From Aquatica leii (taxonomy: Eukaryota > Arthropoda > Insecta > Coleoptera > Lampyridae): a stretch of 64,000 nucleotides of DNA. The stretch covers positions 123,808,895 to 123,872,894 of the forward strand of contig CM069434.1 of NCBI GenBank assembly GCA_035610365.1, written 5' to 3'. Below, piece by piece: positions 19,438-31,809 of the stretch; position 1 is the first letter of the stretch; each line of letters starts with the position of its first letter. The notes beneath the pieces are model-generated. The model did not search any database and was not told the DNA's origin. It saw only the letters and a program-made list of their open reading frames with translations. Both the position numbers and the translations under genes were made by a program.

Positions 19438-19876
19438 TGTTGCGAATTTATTTATTTAAAACGACTAAAACTACGTTTACTTATTCTAGAAATATGTACA
19501 CTTTTAAATTAACCGAACTAATAAAATCTAATAATAAAAACACTTACACTATAATTTATATCACTTACAAGGAGATAAGATAACGTCCTCGGATATCACA
19601 CTTGTTTACACTAATTATCACGTTCACGATTATTCTCGATTTATTTATGTAGACACACGCGTGTTAATCACTTGTTTATCTTCACTTGAATAATCTTCTT
19701 AATACTGCATGCATTCACATTCCAGCAATAACTGACCTACGATCTGTCTCGTCGCTATATAAAGACATACGGAAATCCTTCTCGATCGTTCCTCACTTTT
19801 CGCTATAACTTCTAGAAAATAGATAACAGCCTTCTAGAAGGCTCTTGCATTTGCAAGTAATTTCTTGAACGTTTCA
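19438..19876 (-). repeat. gypsy-C 5' LTR (439 bp)
   Basis: This is the partner of 13246-13699, near 99% identical apart from a 15-bp indel. TTCnnGAA pairs lie at 19810-19817, 19832-19839 and 19862-19869, in the part that would be U3. A TATA-like TTTATATAG lies near 19757 on the minus strand. It is followed by the target duplication TTAT. Confidence 0.95.
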
Positions 19877-19899
19877 TTATGATAATAACACAAGGTAAC

Positions 19900-21392
19900 T
19901 GTATAACATACCAGCTACATAAACATTGTCATGTAGACAAAAAAAGGACAAAAGCTTCAATCGTTTTCTGCTTCATCTTTTTGCCTTTCATATGGTAGGT
20001 TGGAATAAAAATCAAAATAATCTTAGCTCAAAGTCGGTAATTTATCAGAAATTAAAGACATTAAGTCTTTGCATTTAGGTTCAGTAATAAAATGAGCTTT
20101 GGGATAGCATGGTAGCAAATTGGTGATTTGCTTACGTAAAGCCTTTTTTTAGAATCAACGTTTCTAAATCGATCTTTTTGAAAAAATTCTTTGAAGAAGT
20201 ATTCATAAGGATTCTCTTGTTTGAATCAAAATAGGTTGGTCTTCACTGCCAGTTTTTCTCATGGTTAGCTGATTTTCAGAAAATCATTTGCAATCTAAAA
20301 AATAATGGGTTTAAATATTGTGCACATTATAAGGTTTATCGCCTTTTTTTTCTTGCGTTTTGTGTAATTGTTTTCCTGGCCATAGTGACTTCCCAACTCT
20401 TAAATTCCGTGCCAATAGCAGAGTGAATGGAGTCGCACTCCATTTCACTATGACCAGATGTCAAAATTTAATTTCAATGGTTTTTAAATTGTTGATATTT
20501 TGGACTGCGTACAGACACATTGCTACCACCTACTTATTTAAGTTTTGGTTGCCGTAGGGGACACTAAAGCATCTAATTTTCTCTACAGACTTTGGTAAAA
20601 ATTGAAAATAGCGAAGAATGAGACTTGCTATCTCACAACTGCCTCTACCTGCTTAGCTTTCGTGTCGCACAAAACAGACCCCTTTTTCAGTTACAACATC
20701 GTAACTTGTAAAATTGTAGGTAGCTAACCGTCGTTTACAAAATATAGCGTTATTAGTTGAATCACTTGAACATAGCAAAACATGCTGTAAATCGAAATTG
20801 CAACTTAAAAATTTTTTTGTTTGTAACAGCATCTTCTTTATCTTGTCGTTTTACCTCACGAACTTCTTTACTTCCTTAGTGTGCCCGGTAATATTTTTTC
20901 AACAACTCATCTGTGGTTTTAGCAACTTTTTTTCTGTTCTTATCAATAGGAATGAAACAGTTCATTGAGTAATTTTTGTCAGGATTCTTCCCGGACTGTT
21001 TTTGTTTTTTCAAAAAATTGTCTGAATTAGCATTAACCTAATTGATAATTGGCTTTAAAATGTAATGTCTTTTAGTATAAAGGATAGTAAAACATTTTAA
21101 TTTAATCTGTTAGCTTTTCTTTGGTGTGAATCATTATAAGTCCTATTTTGAGGCTGGCCTGTTATCACTCAAATCTAAAATTTAATATTTGCAGAAAGTC
21201 ATCAAAAAAGTTAAAAAAATATTAATTTGTAATTATCAATCTTATAACCTTACTTTATGTAATAAAAATTTTGTAAACAAAATTACGCATTAAAAATAAA
21301 AATAGTAATCACCAAAATATAATAAGAAGACATACTTACCTGTAGCCGCTGATCGCATTTTGTGAGCCAAATCCGTCAATTTCAGTCTTCTG
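19900..21392 (-). pseudogene. Decayed DUF7869-like gene
   Basis: Minus-strand frames give a recognisable but broken protein. In order: ATG at about 21392 (MFRRLKLTDLAHKMRSAATG, then GTAAGTATG, a good splice donor), NYSMNCFIPIDKNRKKVAKT near 20950, CNFDLQHVLLCSSDSTNNAI near 20770, and AGRGSCEIASLILRYF near 20620. Then come NKxVVAMCLYAVQNINNLKTIEIKF near 20520 (split here only by stops) and KQLHKTQEKKGDKPYNVHNI near 20340. The pattern (AGRGS.E..S.IL.YL, GN.NKYVV, SGH) recalls the DUF7869 proteins that occur in many copies in insects, often as mobile-element proteins. Stops (near 20655 and 20530) and frameshifts show it is dead. The family name is from memory. Confidence 0.45.
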
Positions 21393-21399
21393 AACATTA

Positions 21400-22888
21400 T
21401 TTTTTGCTTAAGAAATAACACAGAAACACCGGCTATTAGGTAACTCATAAAAAAACAACTTAAATGAACCTAAATTCGATCCGCTAAAAGTGGGTATTTT
21501 AAGTTACCTACTTCTAAAAACATAATAAATTTTTGTATTTCCCGTAGGCATTCAAGTTGCCCCTTAATTACGTTAATAATAATCTGTATTTTTTATCAAC
21601 TTTGATCACTGCTCACTAGATGTCGTAGATTTCTTCGGCAGCTTGTCCAGTTTTATCATTAAATTTTACTTAATTTCTGCTTTAATTAACATTGCAAAAA
21701 AATGTACAATTTTCTAGTTATTGCAGTCAGGCGGCGATATGTATAACTTCAAATCGATATATTACCAATTAACAATTGCGATTAGCGAAAATGTATTGTG
21801 CTGATAATTTTCCACAGCTTTAATATCAGTTTATTGTAGTTTTATATTCTATAGTTCTTAGTTACGCCACTGAGTTGAGTACATTTTTTTGTTTATTGTA
21901 GTATTTACTGAAAAATAGGATAGGAAATTAGCATCGACCTATCTGTATAACGTCAACGTAATTAAGACAACTGCATTATATAAAGTTAAAGAGCTTTTAA
22001 ACTTATGACAAAAAGTAAAATGATTTAGTATGATCTACAATTAGATAGCTATAAATGAAAATAAGTGATACGTTAAATCCAAATTTGTAAACATATGCTT
22101 AATGTTGAATGAATAATTAGATAATTGAATATAATTAAGAAATTTTACTATACAATACGTCGAAGAACAATTAGAGTAATAATTTAATAAAAGAACATAA
22201 AAAAAAAGAAACAAGCAAAATATTATATAAAATGATAAAATTAAAAAAACCTTATTTGGCCTCTCTTCTTCGGGTACCCAACTCTCACTTCAATACTCCG
22301 TTGGCGCCTGTAGCACTAAATAATTTATTCTTCCTTTTTATATTCTCTTAACGTAACTTGCTTTTTATCATAAAATCAAATTTTCACTTCTTCTGCTTTC
22401 TGTATATTATTTTAAGCATTTTTCCTTTTTACTTTCTTTTGTGCATTTATTTTTCTTAAAGCACTACTTAGCCTACTTCTTGCTTCTAGTCTTTTTTTGC
22501 GACTGCCTGTTCTTCTCCTTCTGTTTCCCCTCTCCCGCTGCTGTCGCGTCTTATCTAAGCTGCATTTTCTCACGTCTTCCATATACGAGGCACTAACATT
22601 TAGTCTACACAATTTTGACTTCTTTCTATCTTTTGTTTTTATTTTTTCTTTTAAAACATGTTTAATGCATTTTTTGATTATTTTTTGTCGTATACTGTAC
22701 CGTTACATACTAAAAAATTTTTCATAGCAACGTACTCACTAAAAGCGTAATAGAAATAACCGACGATGAAAATTAAATAAAAAGAAAAATAACTTACAGT
22801 TTAGCGGATAGTGCCTCAAGAAAATTGACCGTTCACAGCGGCTTAAAATATGCAATTGAAAGTGCCGATCCCTACAGTGAGGTTGTTA
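21400..22888. other. Laminin intron; no assignable feature
   Basis: AT-rich sequence. A short Arg/Lys-rich minus-strand ORF at 22412-22612 has low-complexity composition and no recognisable domain, so I do not call it a gene. Confidence 0.4.
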
Positions 22889-24780
22889 CATGCAAAAGTT
22901 GGAACAATGTCACTGCCTGAAATGAGGTAACATAAACGATGTTGTGCCGCTGCTCAGTGGAGACGGGGTGGGTTATATTTTAAAATTCCGTGATAACTTG
23001 GAAACGAGATTGACATAAAATCGAAATAAAATGGTAAAACTCAAAATCGGTTAGGGCGCCAATCAAGGACACGATGATAATAGCTTCCGGACCCCTGATA
23101 ACCCAGAAGCTCATCTGGTTGGTTACAACCCCTGGACTTACCTTGAGTTGTAACTTACTAAACTCTAAAATGTACTTCAAAAAAAAAAATTACGTTCGCG
23201 GCGGCTGAATCAGTAAAAGCTCTTTAGATGTAACAATTTAACATTTATTTGAAATAAAAAAAAAGGTTCAAACAAACTTGAATAGTAATAATAAAATCAA
23301 ACAAAATACTGGTATTGAAATTCGCAAAATTAACCAAAACAAAACAAACAAAACAAAAAAATACGTAAAACGATTGAATAAAGGCACAAAAACAAAATAA
23401 TAAAATACAAAATTCAGAATTTAAAGAAATAAAACAAAGCACAAATTAATTAATCTTAATTTATCTAAAATGACGGCCGTGGGCGCATTACATAAATAAA
23501 CTTACTTGAATATAAACGATGAAATAATTCGTTATTGATAGTAAAACTTTACTTCGACGAAAATTCTTTTATCACGTATTTTCGACAAATACTAACATTA
23601 TTAGTTACATTATTGTTTTTCTTTCAATTCGAGACTTGTAATTTTACTTGAAATACAAAGCTTTTAAATCATACCGATCGTGGTTCACTTCACGATAATA
23701 TCAAATTCGATAAATACCTTGACTCAACTGTATACTCCAGGTAAACTACTGGGCACAGTGGTTCCAGAAGCTTTCGAGTTTAGATCGACCCCGGGACGGT
23801 CTAGGTGTTCTGTAGTCGATTGAAGGTTCGGTGAGACCCCTAAACAATGGAATGACGGCGGAAGATATGTTTTAATTCAGCATTGAAATCCGCACAAAAG
23901 CGAAAATTGGATTCTCAGCATAACACATCGTAAATAAATGTAACTCGAACGTGAGCTTTTTTATGGATACCATGAAGTTCATTAAACCGTAAAATTACGA
24001 ACTTGGAAAACCAATATTTCCTATCACACCACTTAATTTTTGCGGTACCATTTGTTTAAGTTCCCCGAACCCTTGACTACGTCACGAAACCCGGTATTTC
24101 TTAATTGCGACCAAGAAAAGATCTCCTTCAAAATCAAAATTTTACTCCTTCTAACTCCTCGTAATCCCACTTAATTCAACGAACTTGCGCCGTAAAATCT
24201 TTGTAAAAGATGGAACACTAAACAACGTAAATTAACAAAGATGAAAAATATAGTGGCCACGTGCGTCATGTCACGTACGCACACTAAAGAAAGAAAATGT
24301 TCTCACGAAACGCTTGCTTAATTAAATTATCAAGTGATCCAAATCACGCTCGTAAATGACCTCAACATAAACAAAAGTAGATTCTAAGAAAAATCGATCA
24401 AATTACATTCCAAACAGGAAGTCATAAATTAGATAGAGTTGTTATTACATTGAAATACCCAGAAGTAAAAACACTTAATCAAAATCAAGACCACAAAAAT
24501 TTATGCGTTTAAAAATAAAAAAAAATACCAGTAATAATTGTGAAATAACTATAAAATACAAATAAACTTAAATCAAACGTAATAAAATAACGAGCAAAAC
24601 GTTTTCGATGCTAACATCGAACTAATCAATCGTAAAAAAAAAAACAGAAAACCGCAAATTCAGCCAGATGAATCTAATTACGGGAGATTCACTGCTAAAT
24701 TTCAACGCCGGTTACAAGGTCCGGAAATAGTTGCGTTGTGAATTTTAATTAAAATTACGACTTTTAGAAAATGCATGAAT
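22889..24780 (-). repeat. Repeat family D, copy 1 (LTR-like, noncoding)
   Basis: From TGTTACATGC on, this is collinear with the copy starting at 53689. Strongly matching blocks are AATTCCGTGA near 22984, GGGCGCCAATCAAGGA near 23054, AGCTCATCTGGTTGGTTACA near 23110, CTTACCTTGAGTTGTAAC near 23138, AATTTAACATTTATT near 23234 and CACGATAATA near 23691. The match weakens after about 23880 and its end is uncertain. Read on the minus strand, it has TGGCGCC, a primer-binding-site-like start, and a consensus splice donor (CAAGGTAAGT). No ORF is present. An LTR plus leader of a retroelement is a plausible identity. Confidence 0.55.
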
Positions 24781-26746
24781 AATGACATGTAACATAAAGC
24801 TATCTGGCAAAACTATTCTAAAAAAGTTTTTTAATCAAAGCATTCTGAACTGCTCACACTGTAACTACATCCATGGGAACAATCCTCTTCAAATCATTAA
24901 TAACGGTATTTAACTTTATACACAAAAAAAGGATGAAAGAAGCTCGCCACTTACGGTAGATTTAAAAAAATCCATTATTTAACGCAAGTTGCCTTTACTT
25001 ACTTGTGCCTTATATCTTCTTATATTTTGACAAAATCTTGTCATAAGATTACGGTATTAAGATAAAAATGATTTCACTCAATTATGACCTGGAATGTTAT
25101 ATCGGAATTTTTTTATATTCACTTTTTTTCTGTCAAGGTATTGTTTAACTATCGCTTGGACATCGTACGAAGAATAGGAAATTTTTCTTCTGAGGATAAT
25201 CATGTCTGGCCTTCGACTGGTTTGACATTAGTGTTTTTAATTCTGTCGTTAATAGTAGACTTTGGAGAACCATAAAAATTCAGCAACTTGCTGTATGCTC
25301 TTCCAACGGGTTTTCACATCATTGATGGGAATTTCCAATAACCTTTGTTAGCAATTTTGTGAGCTTCTACAACCAAGTACTTTCTTGTAAACACGGCTTA
25401 TGTCCGAAGTAACCCAATAAAACGGAAATTTTAATTATCACCCTGTATAAGAAATGTCTGTAAAGATAAACAATCAAACGCGAAAATATTCTTAGAACAT
25501 CGCCTTTCCTAGTAAAATTAGCTCGTCTTTTCGATATGACTCGAGAAAGAGCGGTTTTTAGATAGGTCAAGTTTAAACTTGCTGGCTCGTTCAGTAAGCG
25601 TAAATGCAAAGTATCATATTACAGTATCCAATCGTAAGTAATGCATTATCTGTTAATTTCAGATTGTTTATTTAAATCATAAATAAAATGTAATGTGATT
25701 TGACAATTTTACTATTGTTTTTTTTAATTTTTAAGAAGTTGCAAATTTTGAAATTAATTATATGATATTGTAAACCAAAAGCCCGATTTCACTTACACCC
25801 AATTTTATACTGAATTTATAATCTCATCTGCAATCTTTAAACAATTTTGTCAAGTATATTTTGACTATTTTGTAAAAAATATGATTTTTAATAACAAGAG
25901 CACGTTTATAATTATTATTATAATAAACAAAAAAAACAAAACGAAAACCAAACCATAAAACAGCTTACCATAATTTAAACTGAGCGGTTTAATTTTGACT
26001 ATTTTGAGTTAAAATGGCGTTAAATTGTATTAACTTAAAGAGGAATTAACTAATTAATTATTTAACTATTTTTCATTTTAATTGTATACTACGTTTCGTG
26101 GTTGTAATAATTAGTACTACTTAACTATCCATCTTTCTATTTATTGATAATACAGAATTCAATTTTCCTGTAAATATATTATTTTTCGCATTCTATTTGT
26201 GTTTTCTACATTGTTTACATAATCTACATTTTATACATCAAATGTGTCATGTGTTAAATATTAAAGATACGCCGCTGCTAATGATTCATAGTAAATCACA
26301 GTCACCCTAAGTAGTAAGGGTGGGGACAATGACTAAGTTTAAGATTTTTAAAAAATGTAAGCATTCAAGCATTAGAAGCAAAACAAGTATTATATAATAG
26401 TAATGTAAGAGCTCGTATAAGCAAATAAAAATAATAATTAAATACAAGTGCTTTAATATACAGTCCACAAACAAATTAATCACATAATCAACATTGGTCC
26501 ATACGAGTCGGATTGAATTGTGCAAATTAAGAAAATAAACGTTCACTTTAATACAAAATCAAATATATAACAAGTGCCAACCATTGGGAAAACATTCCTC
26601 CGGTTCAGTGCCAAATTAAAAGTATATAAAGTGCCAATCAACTAAAAAGCAAGCCGTAGATTAAGTGCATTAATCAAAAATCTCCAATATCATTGTAAGT
26701 ACCTAAATCCATAATAATCATTTAATACGTTCCTATAATTCAATTT
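24781..26746. other. Laminin intron; probable BEL 5' leader and LTR region at the right
   Basis: No gene is recognised. The sequence just upstream of the BEL gag ATG (26747), including CCCTAAGTAGTAAGGGTGGG near 26305, should hold that element's 5' LTR and leader. No matching repeat was found after the pol end at 31809, so I cannot place the LTR boundaries. Confidence 0.3.
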
Positions 26747-27748
26747 GTGTTAAGAATGGCGGAAAGTTTGAGACAGAAACGTGATCAAATCAAAGCGAGA
26801 CTAACTCGATTAAACAATTATTTTGAATCAATCGATCGCGACAATATTAATAGGGAAGTAATTACGCAATTATCATGTAGATTAGAAAAATTTGAAAATT
26901 CTTCATGGGATGAGTTTGATACTATACAATCACAATTAGAAACAACGATTTCATCTGAATCTGATAATGAAGAAAGGGAAAAGTTTGAAAAAAATTATTT
27001 TAGTTTAATAGCAAAAATTAAAAATTTATGTTTAGATTATACAGAAAAATCAAATAGTAGCGCATCATCAATAACGCCCTCGTCTAGCAATAATCAAGTT
27101 CAAGTAAAATTACCTGCAATTAAACTGGTTACCTTTGACGGGCAGTATTCAAATTGGTTGGAATTTCGGGACTCATTTAATGCTTTAGTAGAGACAAATA
27201 ATACGTTGTCTAACATTCAAAAATTTTATTATTTGCGATCTTCTTTAGAAAAAGAACCTTCACAAATCATTCAGTCTGTAGAAGTATCAAGTGAAAATTA
27301 TCAAACTGCTTGGCAATTACTCATTGATAGATATGAAAATAAAGAATTAATAATACATAATCACATTCATTCTATTTTTGAGCTACCACGTATTACTAAA
27401 GAGTGTCATATTCAATTAAGAAGTTTATTAGATAACATTAAAAAACATTTACGTTCTCTCGATACATTAGGGGAAAAAACTGAAAGTTGGGATAGGTTAA
27501 TCATTTATATTTTAGCTAATAAGTTTGATGTTGTCTCTAGAAGGGAATGGGAGGCTTATGAATCGCAAAATAAATTAAGAGATATAAACGATATGTATAA
27601 TTTTTTTAAATCAAAGTGTGACCTTTTGGAAAAAATAGAATCAAGTAAAAATGAGAAATCTAAACCCAATATACCGCAATTTCAAAGGAAATATTCAAAC
27701 TCTTTTGTTGTTAGTACCAATAACTATAATAATTGTTTTTTTTTGTAA
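26747..27748 (+). pseudogene. BEL/Pao gag (DUF1759-type)
   Basis: A 333-codon ORF starts MAESLRQKRDQIKARLTRLN. Its centre (residues about 118-300) carries LPAIKLVTFDGQYSNWLEFR and FYYLRSSLEKEPSQII, the DUF1759 capsid region of Pao elements. It ends prematurely in ...NNCFFL because a T run has one T too many. In the neighbouring frame the knuckle reads on as CKKAHAIYNC, so the intact form would be CX2CX3HX4C. The gag-pol of these elements is normally one continuous frame. Confidence 0.9.
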
Positions 27749-29258
27749 GAAAGCACACGCTATTTACAATTGCTCATCCTTCTTAGAATTAGCTACTGAA
27801 CAAAGAATTTCCGAAGTAAAGAGATTAAAGCTTTGCTTAAATTGTTTCCGAAAAAATCATCTTTCTGTGAATTGTTATTCTAGTAAATGTAGAAAGTGCG
27901 CTAAGCCTCATAATACTCTTTTGCATTTAGAAACACCTGCACACAATAAACCGAATACTGCAAATGAGTCATCTTCGGTGAATTTAGTTGAACCCCAAGA
28001 AACAGTGACAAATCACATTATAAACAAACCGTCAACGGCATTACAAGTTTTATTATCTACTGCTCAAGTAAAAATATTTAATAATCAAGGCATTCCAATC
28101 ACATGTAGGGCATTGTTAGATAGTGGATCACAAAGTAATTTTATAACAGAAAAGATGTTTAAAACGTTAGGGTTAAGACATATGCCGGTTAATTATGCAG
28201 TAAAAGGAGTCGGTCAAGCATTATCAAAAATTAATCAGCAGGTTAAAATCGTAATATCTTCGTGTATAAATGATTTTGTAACAGAAATTAACTGTTTAGT
28301 TCTACCTATTATTACTGATAAACTACCATCAATGTCATTTAAAAAAGAAATATTAGAAATTCTTAAAAACTTAAGACTTGCTGATCCCAATTTTAATAAT
28401 TCGGCGGAGATAGATTTATTAATTGGTTCTAGTTTAAGTTGGTCATTACTAAACGAAGGTCGGGTTAATTTAGGTACTAATGTGTTAACGTTACAAAACA
28501 CTAAATTAGGGTGGATACTAGCAGGCGATGTATATATTAATTATAACCAAACCACATTTACTAGTTGTTTTAGCATTAATGACGATAACAATGATAACAG
28601 GTTAAATAAGTTTTGGCAATTAGAAGAAATTAATAATACGCGACAATTATCTGAAGAAGAAAGGTTTTGCGAATCGCATTTTAAAAATACGACTCAAAGA
28701 GATAGCACAGGTCGTTTTATTGTAAATATTCCATTTAATAACTTAATCAATAATTTAGGTGATTCCAAGGAAGTAGCAATAAATAGGTTTAAAGCGTTGG
28801 AATGTAAACTTGAAAACAATAGTGAGTTAAAGAAAGAATATGTAAAATTTATGACAGAATATGAAACATTAGGCCACATGTCAGAAATTAATGAAAACAT
28901 TGCAAATTCAGTAAATGAAGGGTACTATTTACCTCACCATTCAATTTTAAAAAATGATAGTCTCACCACAAAGTTGCGAGTTGTTTTTGATGCATCTTCA
29001 AAAACAAGCAGTGGAATATCATTAAATGACACTCAATATAAAGGCCCTGTTATTCAGAATGACATTTTTCCAATAATACTGCGTTTTAGATTACATAAAT
29101 ACGTTATGACAGCGGACGTTTCAAAAATGTACAGGCAAATTTGGGTTACCGAAAAACAAAGAAAATTTCAAAAAATATTTTGGCGTCCAGATCCCAGCTT
29201 AGAATTAAAATGTTACCAATTAAATACAGTCACCTACGGCCCCGTATTTAGCAATTAG
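27745..29258 (+). pseudogene. BEL/Pao protease and reverse transcriptase, N-terminal part
   Basis: After the knuckle comes a second Cys-His cluster (LNCFRKNHLSVNC, KCRKCAKPH), then a DUF1758-type aspartic protease with ALLDSGSQSNFI. The RT follows with KLRVVFDASSKTSSG, YKGPVIQNDIFPIILRF and TADVSKMYRQI. The frame breaks after NTVTYGP, where about 11 nt appear to be deleted, and continues as APYLAIRCLYQLA in another frame. Confidence 0.85.
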
Positions 29259-29847
29259 ATGTTTGTATCAATTAGCTATCGATAATAAACATAAATTTCC
29301 TTTAGCTAGCAAGGTTATTAAAGAAGAATTTTATGTAGATGATTTGATCACAGGGTCAAATTCAATTAAAGAACTTAAAAACCTTAAACAACAACTTTGT
29401 GAAATATTAGGTAATGCAGGGTTACAATTACGTAAGTGGTCGAGTAATAATAAAGAAATTTTACAAGGAATAAAATCAAATAATGAATTAGAATTAGATA
29501 TTTTAGATTTAGGCGAAAGTCAACAAAATAAAACACTCGGTTTACGTTGGAACCCAAAATACGACGTTATACAATACTCTATTCAACAACTTTCTTTAAA
29601 TAATCAAGTAACAAAACGGTTTATATTATCAACAATTTCTCAAATTTACGACACATTAGGCTTGATAGGTCCAATAACTGTAGTTTCGAAATTAATTGTA
29701 CAAGAATTATGGAGATTAAAAATAGGATGGGATGAAACAGTACCTCAATCGCTACTTTGCAAATGGAATAAATTTAAAGACAGTCTTTATTCGTTAAATA
29801 GTTTAAACATACCGCGACAAGCAATCAATCATTTCCAATTATATTAA
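29245..29847 (+). pseudogene. BEL/Pao RT C-terminal part (YVDD)
   Basis: The product contains the catalytic EEFYVDDLITGS and then TKRFILSTISQIYDTLGLIG, the typical Pao-type segment after RT. It is frameshifted near 29830 into the RNase H frame. Confidence 0.85.
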
Positions 29848-30181
29848 AATAGAAATTCATGGATTTGCGGATGCATCTGAGAAAGCTTATGGTAGTTGCA
29901 TCTACATTAGATGCATTCAGAATAACAATTTAATTGTCACGCAATTATTGTGTGCTAAGTCACGTGTTGCGCCTGTAAAGCAAATAACGTTACCTCGACT
30001 TGAATTGTGCGCAGCAGTATTGTTAACAAACTTAATAAAAGAGGTTTTAGCATCAATTAAAATTACATTTGATCGGCGGTATTTTTGGACTGATTCGACA
30101 ATTACGTTAGCGTGGATTCGCGGTTCTCCAAGTAAATGGAAAACTTTTATTGGTAATCGTGTACTAGCTCCAATATTTTAG
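29832..30181 (+). pseudogene. BEL/Pao RNase H
   Basis: In the frame after the shift, HGFADASEKAYGSCIYIR (first Asp), KQITLPRLELCAAVLL (Glu) and YFWTDSTITLAWIRG (TDS) form a Pao-type RNase H. It is cut off at NRVLAPIF by a deletion. The frame that follows begins with SSLWWNGPHWL, normally about 40 residues further on. Confidence 0.85.
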
Positions 30182-31809
30182 TAAATTCTAGTCTTTGGTG
30201 GAATGGTCCACATTGGTTAGTAAATAATAAAAACGAATGGAAGTTTCAAGAACCAGAAAATATTAGTAATCAAAATTTAGAACAACGTGTTATAGTAAAT
30301 ACAGTAACAAACATTAACAAAGTCGAGTTAATTGACAACTTTTCAGATTTAAAACGTTTACTAAGAACTGTAGCTTACATTCTTAGGTTTAGAACAAATG
30401 CTAGTACTGTAAGGGAAAAAAGACAATTTGGTTCTTTAACTGTAACCGAATTGAACAATGCATTAATATATTTAGTACGTATCGTTCAAAGAGAATGCTT
30501 GTCGTTAGAATACAAGGAACTGAGTAATAATAAAACCGTGAATAACAAAAGTAAAATACTATCTCTTAATCCGTTTCTTGATAAGAATAATTTAATAAGA
30601 GTAGGAGGTAGGATACAAGAATCTAATTGTACATACGACAAGAAACATCCAATTATTTTACCACGCAATAATAATTTAACACATTTAATTTTAAAAAATG
30701 AGCACCAAGCTTTACTGCATTGTGGAGCGCAAACATTATTATACTCTATACGAGAGAAATTTTGGCCAATATCTGGCCGCAGTGCTTCAAAAAAGGTAAT
30801 AAAAAATTGTATTACTTGTTTTAAAGCACAACCAACTAATACTTCTTACCTTATGGGTAATTTGCCATCAGTCAGAGTAAATTCATTTTTGCCTTTTGAA
30901 AACGTAGGGGTTGATTATGGAGGTCCTTTTTTACTAAAAGACAGAAAACTAAGAAATGCAAAATTTATCAAAGGTTACATTTGTTTATTTGTTTGCATGT
31001 GTACAAAGGCAGTACATATTGAGTTAGTGTCAGAGTTAACTTCTGACGCATTTATTGCAACATTAAAAAGATTTATTGCTAGACGAGGACGACCAGTAAA
31101 CATTTACTCAGACAATGGATCAAATTTTATCGGTGCAAATAATAAATTAATTGAAATAGCAGAATTTTTAAAAACGAAAAGTGACACAATTTCAAATTAC
31201 CTTGCGGAAAATAGCATAAATTGGCATTTTAATCCTCCACGCTCACCTCATTTTGGAGGAATTTGGGAAGCCGGAATAAAATTAACTAAATATCATTTAA
31301 AAAGGGTAGTAGGAGAATCAAAACTAACGTTCGAAGAGTTTACCACAGTTTTAACACAAATTGAAGGTATCTTAAATTCCCGACCGCTTTGTCCTTTATC
31401 CTCAGACCCTGAAGACATGTCAGCATTAACTCCAGCACATTTTTTAATTGGAAAATCGTTAACGGCACTACCTGAACCAAATATTACTAACATATCAACT
31501 AACCGGTTAAACAAATTTAAATTAATGGAATCATTACGTCAACACTTCTGAAAACGATGGCACAAAGAAGTAGTATCCGAGATGCAAGTTCGTACAAAGT
31601 GGAAGCAAAATAGTGCAAACTTAATTAAAGTGGGAACACTAGTGTTAGTGAAAAGTGACAACGATTACCCAACTAAGTGGACAATGGGAAGAGTGACAGA
31701 ACTTCATCCAGGAACAGATGGTATTCTTAGAGTGGTTACCATTAAAACTCAAAATAGTGTAATTAAACGTGCTGTTAGACAAATTTGTGCGTTACCACTA
31801 GACACATAA
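30181..31809 (+). pseudogene. BEL/Pao integrase and DUF5641 tail
   Basis: One frame runs from 30181 to 31809 with a single TGA (31549) where the family has Trp (QHF-W-KRWHKE). The zinc site has HQALLHCGAQ and CITCFKAQP. The DDE core has VGVDYGGPF, YSDNGSNFIGAN and PHFGGIWEAGIK. The C-terminal DUF5641 domain has LVLVKSDNDYPTKWTMGRV. The polyprotein ends with TAA at 31807. Confidence 0.9.

Larger units (their letters stand above)
13246..19876 (-). mobile_element. Young Ty3/gypsy element gypsy-C carrying a macrodomain ORF
   Basis: A 6.6-kb element has LTRs 13246-13699 and 19438-19876 and a 4-bp target duplication TTAT (13242-13245, 19877-19880). Apart from one about 15-bp indel, the LTRs differ at about five positions by eye (near 99% identity), so insertion was recent. 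Order on the minus strand: 5' LTR, primer binding site, gag with coiled coil and CCHC knuckle, protease, pol (RT, RNase H, integrase), a macrodomain-CCCH ORF, polypurine tract, 3' LTR. Two in-frame TGA codons (18690, 17357) and a frameshift near 18060-18090 suggest this copy is defective. The pol frame is uninterrupted over 990 codons. Confidence 0.95.
26747..31809 (+). mobile_element. BEL/Pao retrotransposon remnant, coding region only
   Basis: Gag, zinc knuckle, protease, RT, RNase H and integrase of a BEL/Pao element occur in order on the + strand over 5.06 kb. Inactivating changes: one extra T in a poly-T run in the knuckle (27736-27744), a small deletion with frame change in RT (about 29245), a frameshift near 29830, a deletion near 30181 and a TGA at 31549. 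No LTR pair could be found. The ends of the coding region are complete, so the LTRs are decayed, lost or beyond what I can see by eye. Confidence 0.9.

Noticed and set aside
22412..22612. Arg/Lys-rich 66-codon minus-strand ORF
   Set aside because: Low-complexity composition, no start context and no recognisable family; judged chance.
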